DNA of 64,000 bases, taken from assembly GCA_018398805.1 (NCBI GenBank), contig JAGFBZ010000178.1:620001-684000 (forward strand), written 5' to 3'. The notes under the pieces were generated by a model that was not told the origin of the DNA, ran no database searches, and saw nothing but the letters and a program-made list of their open reading frames with translations. The translations under genes were made by a program, and so were the position numbers. The number at the start of each line of letters is the position of its first letter. Position 1 is the first letter of the stretch. This DNA is from Hirundichthys speculiger (lineage: Eukaryota > Chordata > Actinopteri > Beloniformes > Exocoetidae). Below are positions 34,670 through 43,802 of the stretch, one piece after another.

Positions 34670-36656
34670 TAAAAAAGTATTGCAAAATTAAAAAGTATTT
34701 CTTTTTTGCTGGTAGTGTAACGGAAGTAACCTGTAAATAAATCATTAAATATAAATTACTTGGTATCGGTTGGTGCCTGGACTCCTGTACTTGCCGATAC
34801 CAATACAGACATTTTTCGTAGTATTCGAGCAGTTTCCGATATTTGTATCGGAATCGGAAGAGCACTAGATTATATATTGATTGTGCAGTGATTTGTGTAA
34901 AGATCTCATGATTTTACCTGCTTAGTTGACATCTTAAGTTTTCCTCAGGTTACCTTTCTGCTTGTTTCTATTGACAGGCTTGTATAAAGACACTCACCTG
35001 TAGAAAGGTGACTGTCATAAAAACTACTGCACCTAGCACAGCAGCAGGGGGCGCTAAAAACCTCAAAAATGAAAAGTTGTTTTAGAGTCCTCCCAGCAAA
35101 AATGACCACCAATGTCATGATTTTGTTTTTTTTCCCCACTGATTTCACTTCATTAATCACTTGTGATATTCTTCTGTCGACGCCTCTTTTTATCGTAATT
35201 TGATAGTTTTATAGTATCCGACCGCATCAATATTACTAAACTGCAGAGAAATTTCTGTCTGGGCACAGGAAGACAACAGCTCCTTGATCCACTTTGTGGT
35301 CATCTCAATTAAATTGTGATCACTAATCAAAATTAACTGTGGGATCAGTTGCAAAGTTAATTCTGTTCATTAATGTCACTCCATCACTGTTAAATGCTCT
35401 GGATGTTTCAGATCCGTTATAAAGGCGCTTCTTTACTGGGCTGCATCATCTGTATGAAAGACTCGGTTGTCATGTCGGGCACCCGAATATCTCCCCCTTT
35501 AAAGTGATGTAAATAAAAGCAATTACTCATACAACTCATACAGCTATTCGAAACTTTCGCCAGTGTGGTGTTTCTGTGCGACAACAAAACACTGTTACTT
35601 CGTCACGCCACAGCTCTCTGATATCCTCATGAATATAAACCTTTCCCAACAACATCAACAACAACAACAACATCCCCGAACGCCGTCGTCGACTGGAATG
35701 CTGAGAATCTCCTTTGTACCCCAACAAATTGCAGCATCATAACAAAAGCCCTCTGTCAGCAGCGGCAGCATGTCTCATGTGCGTCAGAAGGCTCTTGCGT
35801 CCTTCCCTCGGCTCTGATCGAGCCTCCCAGCTGAACTGAGACAGCTGGAATATTAGGAAGGTAGTGCTCCATAGCATGTTCACAAGAGCAACACTGCAGT
35901 AATGAGTACTCCTGTTGAAAGTTAGAGGGATAAATAATGGAGATATGAAGCAGCCAGAGCCTCTCTGTAATGCTGAAGATCATCTATTATTTACACAAAC
36001 CTGTGGGAGAGGTAGGAGCACTCAGTTCACAGGGATATGGAAGAAGAATGAGCCTGACTTCCTGAGCCTGACAGCATAAACAACTTTTCTGATTTGTCAC
36101 ATTTATATACTGTAATATCAGAGAGAGGGATATAAGTGGAAATAAAAAAAAGAAATCACTGGAGAAATGAAAGAATCAAATAAGATCCACAACTAGACAG
36201 AAAAATAAGTGCAGAGTAGGTAAGCGGGAGCAAAGAGGGGGGTGATGGTGGAACATTTCTTTGAGGAACGGTGTGTGTGAGAGTGTGTACTTAGTGAAAT
36301 GATGAGCTACATCATGCCTACATTGCGCTGTTGGACATTTAATGAGCGTCAGGCACAAAAGGCTCCTGGGATTGTACAGCGGAGTCCAGGAGCAGGCTGA
36401 AGTGACACTTGCAATGATAAAGTGTCAACACACAGGTGGCCGGGACGGAAACGGAGACGGCAGAGGTGACTGCCGGTGACGAAACTGTCACAGAAGCAAT
36501 ATCTCCCAGAAATACAAAACGGAGGACAGAAGCATCGGCTCGCCGGGAAGGAACTTGGTGTTCAACCAAGGGAAGTAAATGAATAACTTGGCGTGTGCTC
36601 GGTCTCTCTGGCTCCCAGCAGCACGGACATATGCACAGTTTCAAGCGTGTTCGTAC

Positions 36657-36722
36657 CTGCCCTGTGTTGTAGCTGTTGACGATTACAGCTAATATGAAGA
36701 CCGCCATGGTCCGATGCTCAGC
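36657..36722 (-). CDS. rptor: Raptor exon 15 (about residues 529-550)
   Basis: The 66-nt exon is the smallest in the window. It follows a ttccag acceptor and ends CAG|gtacga, phase 0 at both ends. It encodes AEHRTMAVFILAVIVNSYNT then GQ. It forms one helix of the HEAT solenoid. Human has MTAFILA and SYHTGQ, so three residues differ. It lies only 112 bp from exon 14. Skipping it would remove 22 residues without a frameshift. Confidence 0.97.
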
Positions 36723-36834
36723 CTGGAAGAGAAAAATCACTTCTGTTTAGATCACTACGTTTAAAGTCATGTAGCTCAACAATTCACACTCCTCTGAAGG
36801 GACTGGTCTCCTGGCAATGAGGGCTCATACTCAC
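36723..36834 (-). other. rptor intron 14 (112 bp)
   Basis: Short phase-0 intron with gtgagt donor and a pyrimidine-rich end before the ttccag acceptor. It contains nothing else. Confidence 0.95.
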
Positions 36835-36909
36835 TGGCATGTAGTTGTCTGCCAACACAGACAGAAAGTACTTGTGTCCGTTGTCTTTGACCAGGTCAGC
36901 TTGACACGA
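36835..36909 (-). CDS. rptor: Raptor exon 14 (about residues 504-528)
   Basis: This 75-nt exon follows a cgacag acceptor and ends CCA|gtgagt, phase 0 at both ends. It encodes SCQADLVKDNGHKYFLSVLA then DNYMP. Human has DPYMP, so one substitution is seen. The acceptor is preceded by a C-run rather than a T-run ('ccccccgacag'). It is the first exon of the in-frame 14-17 block. Confidence 0.97.
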
Positions 36910-38308
36910 CTGTCGGGGGGAGACAGAAGGGGGGTTTAGAGGGTTCACTTATCTTTTCACTTTTCTATTTCTTTATTCTAAATTGTGAAAATGGTTGTTA
37001 AATGTTATCATTAAACCTGCAGGACCACTGAGGAGAATAAAAGAGAAATTCCTAAATGACATGTATGCCATAAACTACATCATGTTTCATGGTTTTAAAT
37101 GTACTTTTAAGTAGAAATAAACTGAATGCAGTTTTTTTTTTTTTGGCTGATCAACTGTTAACAGTGAGATCATCAAGCAGAAAAAACTAGCAGAGGCTGC
37201 AGGCTGTGTGCTTTATTAGCTCTATTGTAAGTCTTCGTTAAACTATGTCGTCCTCAGTGTTGCATTAAATGTGTACTAAATAATTTGGCTGTCGTTTCTC
37301 TGTTATTTGGCTGCTAAAGGGAAAAGAAAAAATAAAGCGACTCAGTGATCAATCAGCAAATTTATACTTCTGTCTCCAATCTGTTTCTCATCATATTTAG
37401 ACAATTCCTGTAAAAATAAAAAGCGCCATCTGCTCTGATCGCTGAGCGATCTAATCACAGACGAGCTACAAAACTGTTTTTAATTTTCCAATCATCTGGT
37501 TTTATGGAACATTAGAAACAGGAGGCGCTGCAACAAGGTGCGATTGTGGAGGGGTTTTCTTTATATTCACGACTCCGTCATCTTTTCCTCTGAATTAGTT
37601 TTTCCTCTGCTTGATCCAGAGAAAAAGAAAAAAGAAAAAATGTGATCAACTGCAACAAACTTCTTTAATAAAATAAATAAATAAATAAGTCTATCTATCT
37701 TTCTTAAAGCCAGAAGGTTAGAGAGTTAAATAAAAATCATTCTGTTACATGTTCGTGATTATCTTTTTTTTTTCTTTTTAAATTAAAAAACTAAGTGAAC
37801 GTCCTCCAACAGGATATCCTCCTGGTGATTCCATGATTTTTTTCTGGGAAAAGTATGTAAACGCTTTGGGATTTATTGATTTTCCACGTTAATATTACAA
37901 AAAAACAAAAAAAACAAACAAAAAAAAAAAAAAAACACACGATCTGATCTTCATTTGGTGACAAGCAGAAGTAGATCAGCTCTAGCGGATAACTCTCAAA
38001 CCTTTTTAAACTCTCGTGTCTTTATTGAACGCAACCATAAAACACCTGCAAAGCTTTCACTGGGTTCACGCTGGTTTTCTTGCCAGTTAAGGCAGCCAGA
38101 CTGCAGAAATACTGCAGTAATATGTGAACGTGAAAAAGAAAAACTCAATCACAGGAAGGAAAACACATAGGTTGTTTCTTTTGGATTTCTGCCTTCAAGT
38201 TCTCAATTTATTTACTTTTTAATAACAACAAACGTCCAGTAACATGATTTTGTTGTCATGGCAGTGAGGTTTTAATTGAGCTTTGCATGTCTGACGTTTA
38301 TTACTTAC
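36910..38308 (-). other. rptor intron 13
   Basis: 1399-bp phase-0 intron with several homopolymer tracts (37132-37144 T; 37900-37936 A-rich) and an aaat microsatellite (37668-37688). No mobile element was recognised. Confidence 0.85.
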
Positions 38309-38419
38309 GCTGTCCACCGCCAGGATTTTAGCCCAAATGAAAACCAGCAGCGGCCGCAACTCTCGGGCCGAGCTCTGAAGCAGCTTTAACACGTAAGGGA
38401 AGATCCCCACAGATAACGC
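38309..38419 (-). CDS. rptor: Raptor exon 13 (about residues 467-503): HEAT repeat
   Basis: This 111-nt exon ends AGC|gtaagt, phase 0 at both ends. It encodes [20 protein letters not shown], then [17 protein letters not shown]. It is identical to human as recalled and forms one HEAT repeat. The acceptor is unusual: on the transcript the last 47 intronic nucleotides are (GU)17 followed directly by an 11-nt pyrimidine tract and AG. Skipping would be in frame (37 codons lost). Confidence 0.97.
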
Positions 38420-38431
38420 CTGGAAAGAAAG

Positions 38432-38468
<37 letters not shown>

Positions 38469-39362
38469 GTGTTTCCATAGCGGTTTTCCACTAAACTAAT
38501 AAGGAAATGAAAAAGTTACTGGCCTCAAAATTGATCGTATACATTAATCAGAGGTTTGAAGAAGTTGAGCTGGCTTTGTAGTGATGTTTAAGAAAAGAAA
38601 GAAAAAATCTGGGCGGGGATAAAAAGAGCTGAGAGGTTGTATTGGCCCCACTCTGCCAGGCCTTCTGTTCTCCTTCACATTAACACGTTAAAAAGGGACA
38701 TATCCTGGCTCCCGACAAAGGCACTGATTTCATTTCATCACTAAAACCAACTTGTCCAGGACATTATAATGAGCTGGCACAAATGTAATTATTACACTGA
38801 AATGGCTAAATATCTACAGAGCAGCGAGTTTAAATTAACTGCATTGTTTGCAATTGAGGTCCCTTTTTGGTCCATTTCATTTTCATCTGCGTCCATGTGC
38901 TCCAAATATACTTCATAAAAGGTTTGAAAATAAAAAAATAAATCATTTGCTTTGCGTCCTTAACTTAAAACAGAATTAAAAACAGTTAATGGTATACTTT
39001 TGCATATACAACAGGTGGTATTTTACCCTGCGACACCGTGGGAACTCTTCTGAATTTCTGTCTCCTCTAAAATTTAGTTGATACAGCTTTTTATAAATTA
39101 ATTTCAGCTGAGGTTAACGCAGCAGCACGTACAGCTACTGTCAAGTCTAATTCTGATGCCACTGACTGAGGAAACTACAATCATCACAGTTATGTTCAGT
39201 CTGATGACGTCATGATCCAGCTACACTGAGCTGAACAGCTACACGCGGATCAGAGTCACATCGCTTCAACGATGAACATTTGTTTGTTCTGAAACTGCAG
39301 CTCAGTTCCTTTAAAGAAACAGAGTGAAAAAGAAAAGAAAAAAGTAAAAAAAAGAAACAAAC
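38420..39362 (-). other. rptor intron 12
   Basis: 943-bp phase-0 intron containing the (AC)17 tract at its 3' end. An AT-rich stretch at 38690-38890, with 'aattattacactgaaat' and 'tttgcaattgaggtcc', looks non-repetitive and may be conserved non-coding DNA. Confidence 0.8.
38433..38466. repeat. (AC)17 microsatellite abutting the exon 13 acceptor
   Basis: Thirty-four uninterrupted bases of AC on the plus strand, which is (GT)17 on the coding strand. The tract ends 11 bases before the acceptor AG, directly against the pyrimidine tract TCTTTCTTTCC. Confidence 0.98.
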
Positions 39363-39446
39363 CAGACTGACGGCCCAGGGTCCCAAATCCAAGAACCGTC
39401 CCAGCAGGTCCAGAGCCCGCAGACGATGCACCTGACTCAAGAGGAC
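39363..39446 (-). CDS. rptor: Raptor exon 12 (about residues 439-466)
   Basis: This 84-nt exon follows a tttcag acceptor and ends CTG|gtttgt, phase 0 at both ends. It encodes [20 protein letters not shown] then LGPWAVSL. It is identical to human as recalled and forms a helix pair in the N-terminal half of the solenoid. The donor gtttgt is a sub-optimal match (U at +3). Confidence 0.97.
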
Positions 39447-42330
39447 CTGAAAGAGGACAGACGTGGCAGGTGAACTGTGCTGCCTCCAGACCAGAGGGAG
39501 GCCTGAAGATTAAAGGAAGAGGAAGTTCAGCGGGGGATGTGGACAGAAACAGGTGGCTCCCCCACCACTGCTGCTGCTAACACACTCAAACCAATATGCT
39601 TACTGTGTGTGTGTGTGCACACACGCAAGTAAACACGCGTGGGCGTTTGGGTGGGTTTTCCTGGCTGCCATTTTATTTGGAATCAGCATTTGGGGTTTAA
39701 CCTGCTCACCTGTGTTGATGCCAACTGGGATCACAATCCAGCATCCTGGTCCAGGGGGACTATTTTTAGGATTCGCATGGTCGGGGCTAAAAATGTATAT
39801 ACGCGTGTTTGTGTAGGTTGTGAACCATTAAACACAGTGCTTCAGAAACCTGTGCGCAGGCAGGATGCTGGCCTCGCACCGTGTGCCTGTCCCGCCACGT
39901 GTGGGAACAAGCATATGGAGGAAACACGCACTCACACGGATCTGCATCGACACATATGCATGAGCACCGTCCTCGGGGACTCGAACCTGGGAGCGTGACT
40001 GCGTAAACAGGAGGAGGCTGGGGGAAGACCGGCCCATGGCTGCCTCCAGCTCCCAGGAAGAGCGTGGGAACGCGGCCGATTGTGTGACGCAGGAGCGATA
40101 AATGTCCCGGGGCAGGATCGCAATCACAGCAATTCCCAATTCAAGGACAAAGAAGCTAAATCCATATTTTTCTCACATCCTCATCATCTCCACCCATCCT
40201 GTGAAACCTAATCAAGCGCTCCGTGATCATTTTCCCCGAACGCAAGCAGATTTCAGGATGGATGAAAATAAAATCCGACGTTAATACTGCAACTTGAACA
40301 ATGGGGGAGAAAATGTGTGCTTGTTTGCCTCGACAACACCTCGTTCCCAGCGAATCCGATGCGGTGAGTAAGCACTCTCTACCAGCGCCGAGCGTTTATG
40401 AGCCCTGACGCACACGCACTCATGTTATGAGGTTACATGACATGAATGACGCATAAAAGAACAAACATGCTTGGAAGCAAACGCCTTCTAGTTACCGTAA
40501 CATCACGACTTGGAAACCTTGCAATGCCTTTGCACGATCTGTTAATCCTTTTAGGATGAATTGGCTGTTGTCAGGACAACAGAGCACCGCATCTCTCCCC
40601 CCCTAGCTGTGTTGTTCACCCTTTTATTAAAGAGCATCACTGATGGATTACTCTGCATTACAAATTTCGTGTCAGTCTGTGTGTCTTTCAAAGGGAGACG
40701 GATCATATTCTGGCATCAAATCATAAATTCTGCAACAATAACCCAGACTCTTGTTCAAGTGTGTGCTCTGAAGGGATATGTGAGAAGTATTTATGAGCAC
40801 ATCCGTTACAAGAGAGACACGAAGCACCCTTCGGATTACTTTTTCCCTCATGGGGTAAAACTACATAAAGTTGTTGCTGCTTTTTTGATGTGTCCAGATA
40901 AACACGCACAGTCCGGCCCTCCCCAGCCACGCTGCCTTTTCTCCGGCTTTTAACGGGTCCCGACAGAAGTGCTGTATGGATGTGCTGTAGCTCCAAGTGC
41001 GCCGAGTCAGCAGGAAATTACCATTCAGCATGGGCAGCTTCATGCTGCTACTACACTGTGATATAGTACGCCACAACTGAACAACCCTGCGGGAAGATGG
41101 CGGTAGAGGCTGGGAGAAGGAGAGCACAGCATCTGACTGCACACCGCCTCCACCACCCGACAAATTAACACCGCGACAAGCACAGCAGCACTGCTCTTGT
41201 TCACTTTGCAGGGCTGCAATAAAGGAAATTAAGCCTGAGAAAATGCTCCACTGGACTTGCAAGGAGGATTTTCGCGCTTCTCTGAGGGCAGAGCTAAAGA
41301 AAGAGCGTCTTGTGCAATAAATAATAATAAGTTCAGCCTTAGAGGAAAGAGAAGCAGAGAGGTCTTACTGTAAAGAGTTCCACTGTACCACTGCAGCAGT
41401 AATTTTTACAGGCTACTGGTGGACTCCTGGCAGATGATTTGTGGGTTTAATCAAGATGCCATTGCTGCATAATGGAAAATAAACCTCTTTCTATGCTACT
41501 TGCAACACTGATGGCTTTATCCATCAGTTAGAGATGATAGCATGTCTTGATTCACTTGAATTCAATTCAAACGGTGGAACTGAATGGTGCGAAGTGGAGG
41601 CAACCGACACTGCTGAGGATGGCTTGTCGGATTATGATCAAAGCAGGTTACAGGACCTTTCATGAAGACCTCATAAAATTGCGTCAAGGGTGGATGATTT
41701 TTGCAACTAAGAAAAACTTAATTCAATACATATAATAACAATTCAACAACAACAATAGCTTTAGGAGTAACATATTTTGCCATACAGACAACTTTTACAG
41801 ACTTATACAGACTCCATAGTAAAAATATGATATAACCAGCCCTGAACTGCATAGTAAATGAAATCTGATATCAGGCAAGAATAAAGAACGGAACGAAGTT
41901 TCACAAAAATATGAATGTTTGTCTCCTCAGTATGTTGTTAAAGAAATAGCTTATTGAATCACAGGGGAAAACTTTCACTGGCATCAAACTTCAACTCAAC
42001 ACACGAGCACAAAAAAGAACAAAAGTTCAGTTTCGATGTTTAATGTCTTTCTGCTCTTTTCAATTAAAAATAACTCGCATATTATTGCATTCTGTACTGC
42101 TGCTGAAAAGAAACCCAGGTAAAAGATACAGTTTGGTTTTTTTTTTTAATCTCTCCCATCCTTTTGATCAAAAGTCCCTCGTTGATGGACAGAGGTCAGA
42201 GAAGAACGGTCAGACTGGTTTGAGGCGACAGAAAGGGAACAGTAACTCAAATGAGCACTTTTTCCAACCAACATCTGCAGAAGAGCTTCTCTGAAAACAT
42301 GTTGGACCTTGAACCAAATGGGCTAGAGCA

Positions 42331-42420
42331 GTGGTTCTCAATCCTGGTTCTCAAGTACCACTGTCCTGCATGTTTTGGGTGTTTCCCTGTGCCAAGACAT
42401 CTGGCAGGTTTCATGTACAT
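42331..42420 (+). mobile_element. hAT-type left terminus, solitary
   Basis: CAGTGGTTCTCAATCCTGGT is the typical terminus of CAGTGGTTCTCAA-class hAT MITEs. The interior 'gttttgggtgtttccctgt' resembles that of the MITE at 20624. No right end was found before the next repeat. Confidence 0.5.
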
Positions 42421-42429
42421 GAACCAAAG

Positions 42430-42600
42430 TGTAACTTGACTATAGGAATAACTACATGAATAGTAGAAAACATTAGAGTGATAATTCAGTCTAATGAATA
42501 AATCAATCTAATTAATGTGCGTGTGGCAGTGAGCGAAAGCAGCTCTTGTTGTAAAAGCACCTTGAGCGGTCCCTGGACTGGAAAAATGGTATATAAGCAG
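42430..42600 (+). repeat. Dispersed repeat, copy 2
   Basis: Parallel to 21486-21617. Ends 'gcaccttgagcggtccctgg ... tatataagcag', the common tail of a fish retroposon-like family. The Tc1 relic starts immediately after it. Confidence 0.5.
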
Positions 42601-42607
42601 GTTGTTG

Positions 42608-43520
42608 TTGGAAAAACATTGTCTGGTCTGATGAGTCTTGATTTCTGCTGTGATGTTTGGATGGTAGGTCAGAATTTGGTGTAAAAAAACATGGATGCCT
42701 GGATCCATCCTGCCTTGCATCAACAGTTCACGCTTATATATACAGGGGGTATTTATTGGCAGACCTTCGACTCCTTCAGTACCAATAAAGAACCAGTTAA
42801 ATGCCACAATGCACCTGAATACTGTTGGTGACTGGGTTCATTCTTTTAAGACTACATTGTGCACATCTCCTGATGGCTACTTCAAGCTAAAATAATGCAC
42901 CATGTCACAAAGGTCAAATCATTCTAAAACTGGTCTCTTGATCATAACAGTGAAGTATCTGTCCTCAAATAGCCTCCACTCTCGCCAGAACTCAATCAAA
43001 TAGAGCTGTTTTGAGATGTGATGGAACTGGAAATTTTCAGGAATGAGTTCATCAGAGGAACAGCGCACGTTAGATGTTTAGGAGAGAAAGTCAGAGACGC
43101 CAGGCTGAGATGGTTTGGACATGTACAGAGGAGGGATAGTGAAGATATTAGTAGAAGGACGATGAGCTGCCAGGCAGGAGGCCAAGATGAGGACCAAAGA
43201 GGACATTCATGGGTGTAGTGAAAGAGGACATCAGGTTAGTTGGTGTGAGAGAACAGGATGCAGAGGACAAAGCTAGATGGAGGAGGATTATTCACTGAGG
43301 CGACCTCTGAAGGGAACGACCGCAAGGAAAGGAAGAAGAGAAATGTTCATGAAATATATCTGCAGGAAATGCGTCATGCTATAATGCAAACACACACCAA
43401 AATCTCTGAGGACTGTTTCCAGCGCCTTATTGAATCTATGTCACAAAGAATTAAGGCAGTTTTAAAGGCAAAAGAGTCTAACCTCAATACCTGCAAAGTG
43501 TGACTAATACAGTGAAAGCA
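42608..43520 (+). pseudogene. Tc1-like transposase relic, split by a LINE
   Basis: On the plus strand, 'tggtctgatgagtcttgatt' encodes the WSDES region around a DDE aspartate. Further matches to fish Tc1-like elements are 'ctgatggctacttcaag', 'gcaccatgtcacaaagg' and 'gttttgagatgtgatggaac'. After an interruption at 43040-43339 the frame resumes with 'tgcaggaaatgcgtcatgct' and runs to 'attaaggcagttttaaaggc'. Stops and small deletions make it inactive. The N-terminal helix-turn-helix part is absent, so only the catalytic C-terminal half remains. Confidence 0.75.
43040..43339 (+). mobile_element. RTE-type LINE 3' fragment nested in the Tc1 relic
   Basis: The plus strand reads VRDARLRWFGHVQRRDSEDI followed, with frame breaks, by segments equivalent to GVVKEDI-LVGVREQDAEDK and RWRR-I. 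This is the characteristic C-terminus of RTE-clade reverse transcriptases, with the short 3' tail 'aaggaaaggaagaag'. Direct repeats gaaattttca (43030-43039) and gaaatgttca (43340-43349) agree at 9 of 10 and look like the target duplication. It is severely 5'-truncated and inactive. Confidence 0.8.
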
Positions 43521-43700
43521 ATATTTCAGATCAAAGCACAGGGCAGAATTAGATGTATGATAACCTTACTCCCCTTCACAATTCTTTAATAACATAATTC
43601 TCATATCACCTGTGTGTCTTGCAGCTGTCTTGCAATTTTTGGGCTAATGTAGTGCTTACTTGCATATTAAGGAGTTTTGTGTGCATGTGCCAGCATGTAC

Positions 43701-43802
43701 CTGCAGTACTATAGGGAGCTGCTCAGGAGGGTTTCTGTTCTCCACACCCATGGTCAACCACACCTGAAAGGCCGTCAGCTGCTCTGCGAAGAAAGGACTG
43801 TG
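43701..43802 (-). CDS. rptor: Raptor exon 11 (about residues 405-438)
   Basis: This 102-nt exon follows a ccacag acceptor and ends CAG|gtacat, phase 0 at both ends. It encodes [20 protein letters not shown] then [14 protein letters not shown]. It is identical to human as recalled and lies in the first HEAT repeats after the RNC domain. Confidence 0.97.

Larger units (their letters stand above)
33911..34867. mobile_element. Outer hAT-like element of a nested cluster
   Basis: The left end TAGAGATGGTCCGATACC and right end ATCGGAATCGGAAGAGCACTA are inverted, and both sides carry 'tatcgg/ccgata' subterminal motifs. Flanks gattgtac (33903-33910) and gattatat (34868-34875) agree at 6 of 8 bases, a decayed target duplication. 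It has been invaded by two smaller elements at 34145 and 34495. It has no transposase. Confidence 0.75.
30329..36656 (-). other. rptor intron 15
   Basis: 6328-bp phase-0 intron. It contains a short perfect hairpin (31104-31133), a LINE-like tail (31400-31478), a possible element terminus (31618-31680) and a three-element nest (33911-34867). The stretches 32100-33900 and 35000-36650 show no recognisable repeat, exon or RNA gene. Confidence 0.8.
39447..43700 (-). other. rptor intron 11
   Basis: 4254-bp phase-0 intron. It contains a TG/CA-rich patch (39604-39630), a CpG-rich stretch (about 39880-40110), a MITE-type left end at 42331, a dispersed-repeat copy (42430-42600) and a Tc1 relic split by an RTE LINE (42608-43520). 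Nothing was recognised in 40150-42000. Confidence 0.8.

Noticed and set aside
39973..39998. tRNA B-box-like sequence on the minus strand (ggttcgagtcccc)
   Set aside because: Only the T-loop-like motif is present; no acceptor stem, A box or cloverleaf can be built around it.
40561..40953. 130-codon open frame on the plus strand in intron 11
   Set aside because: No homology or gene context; likely chance.
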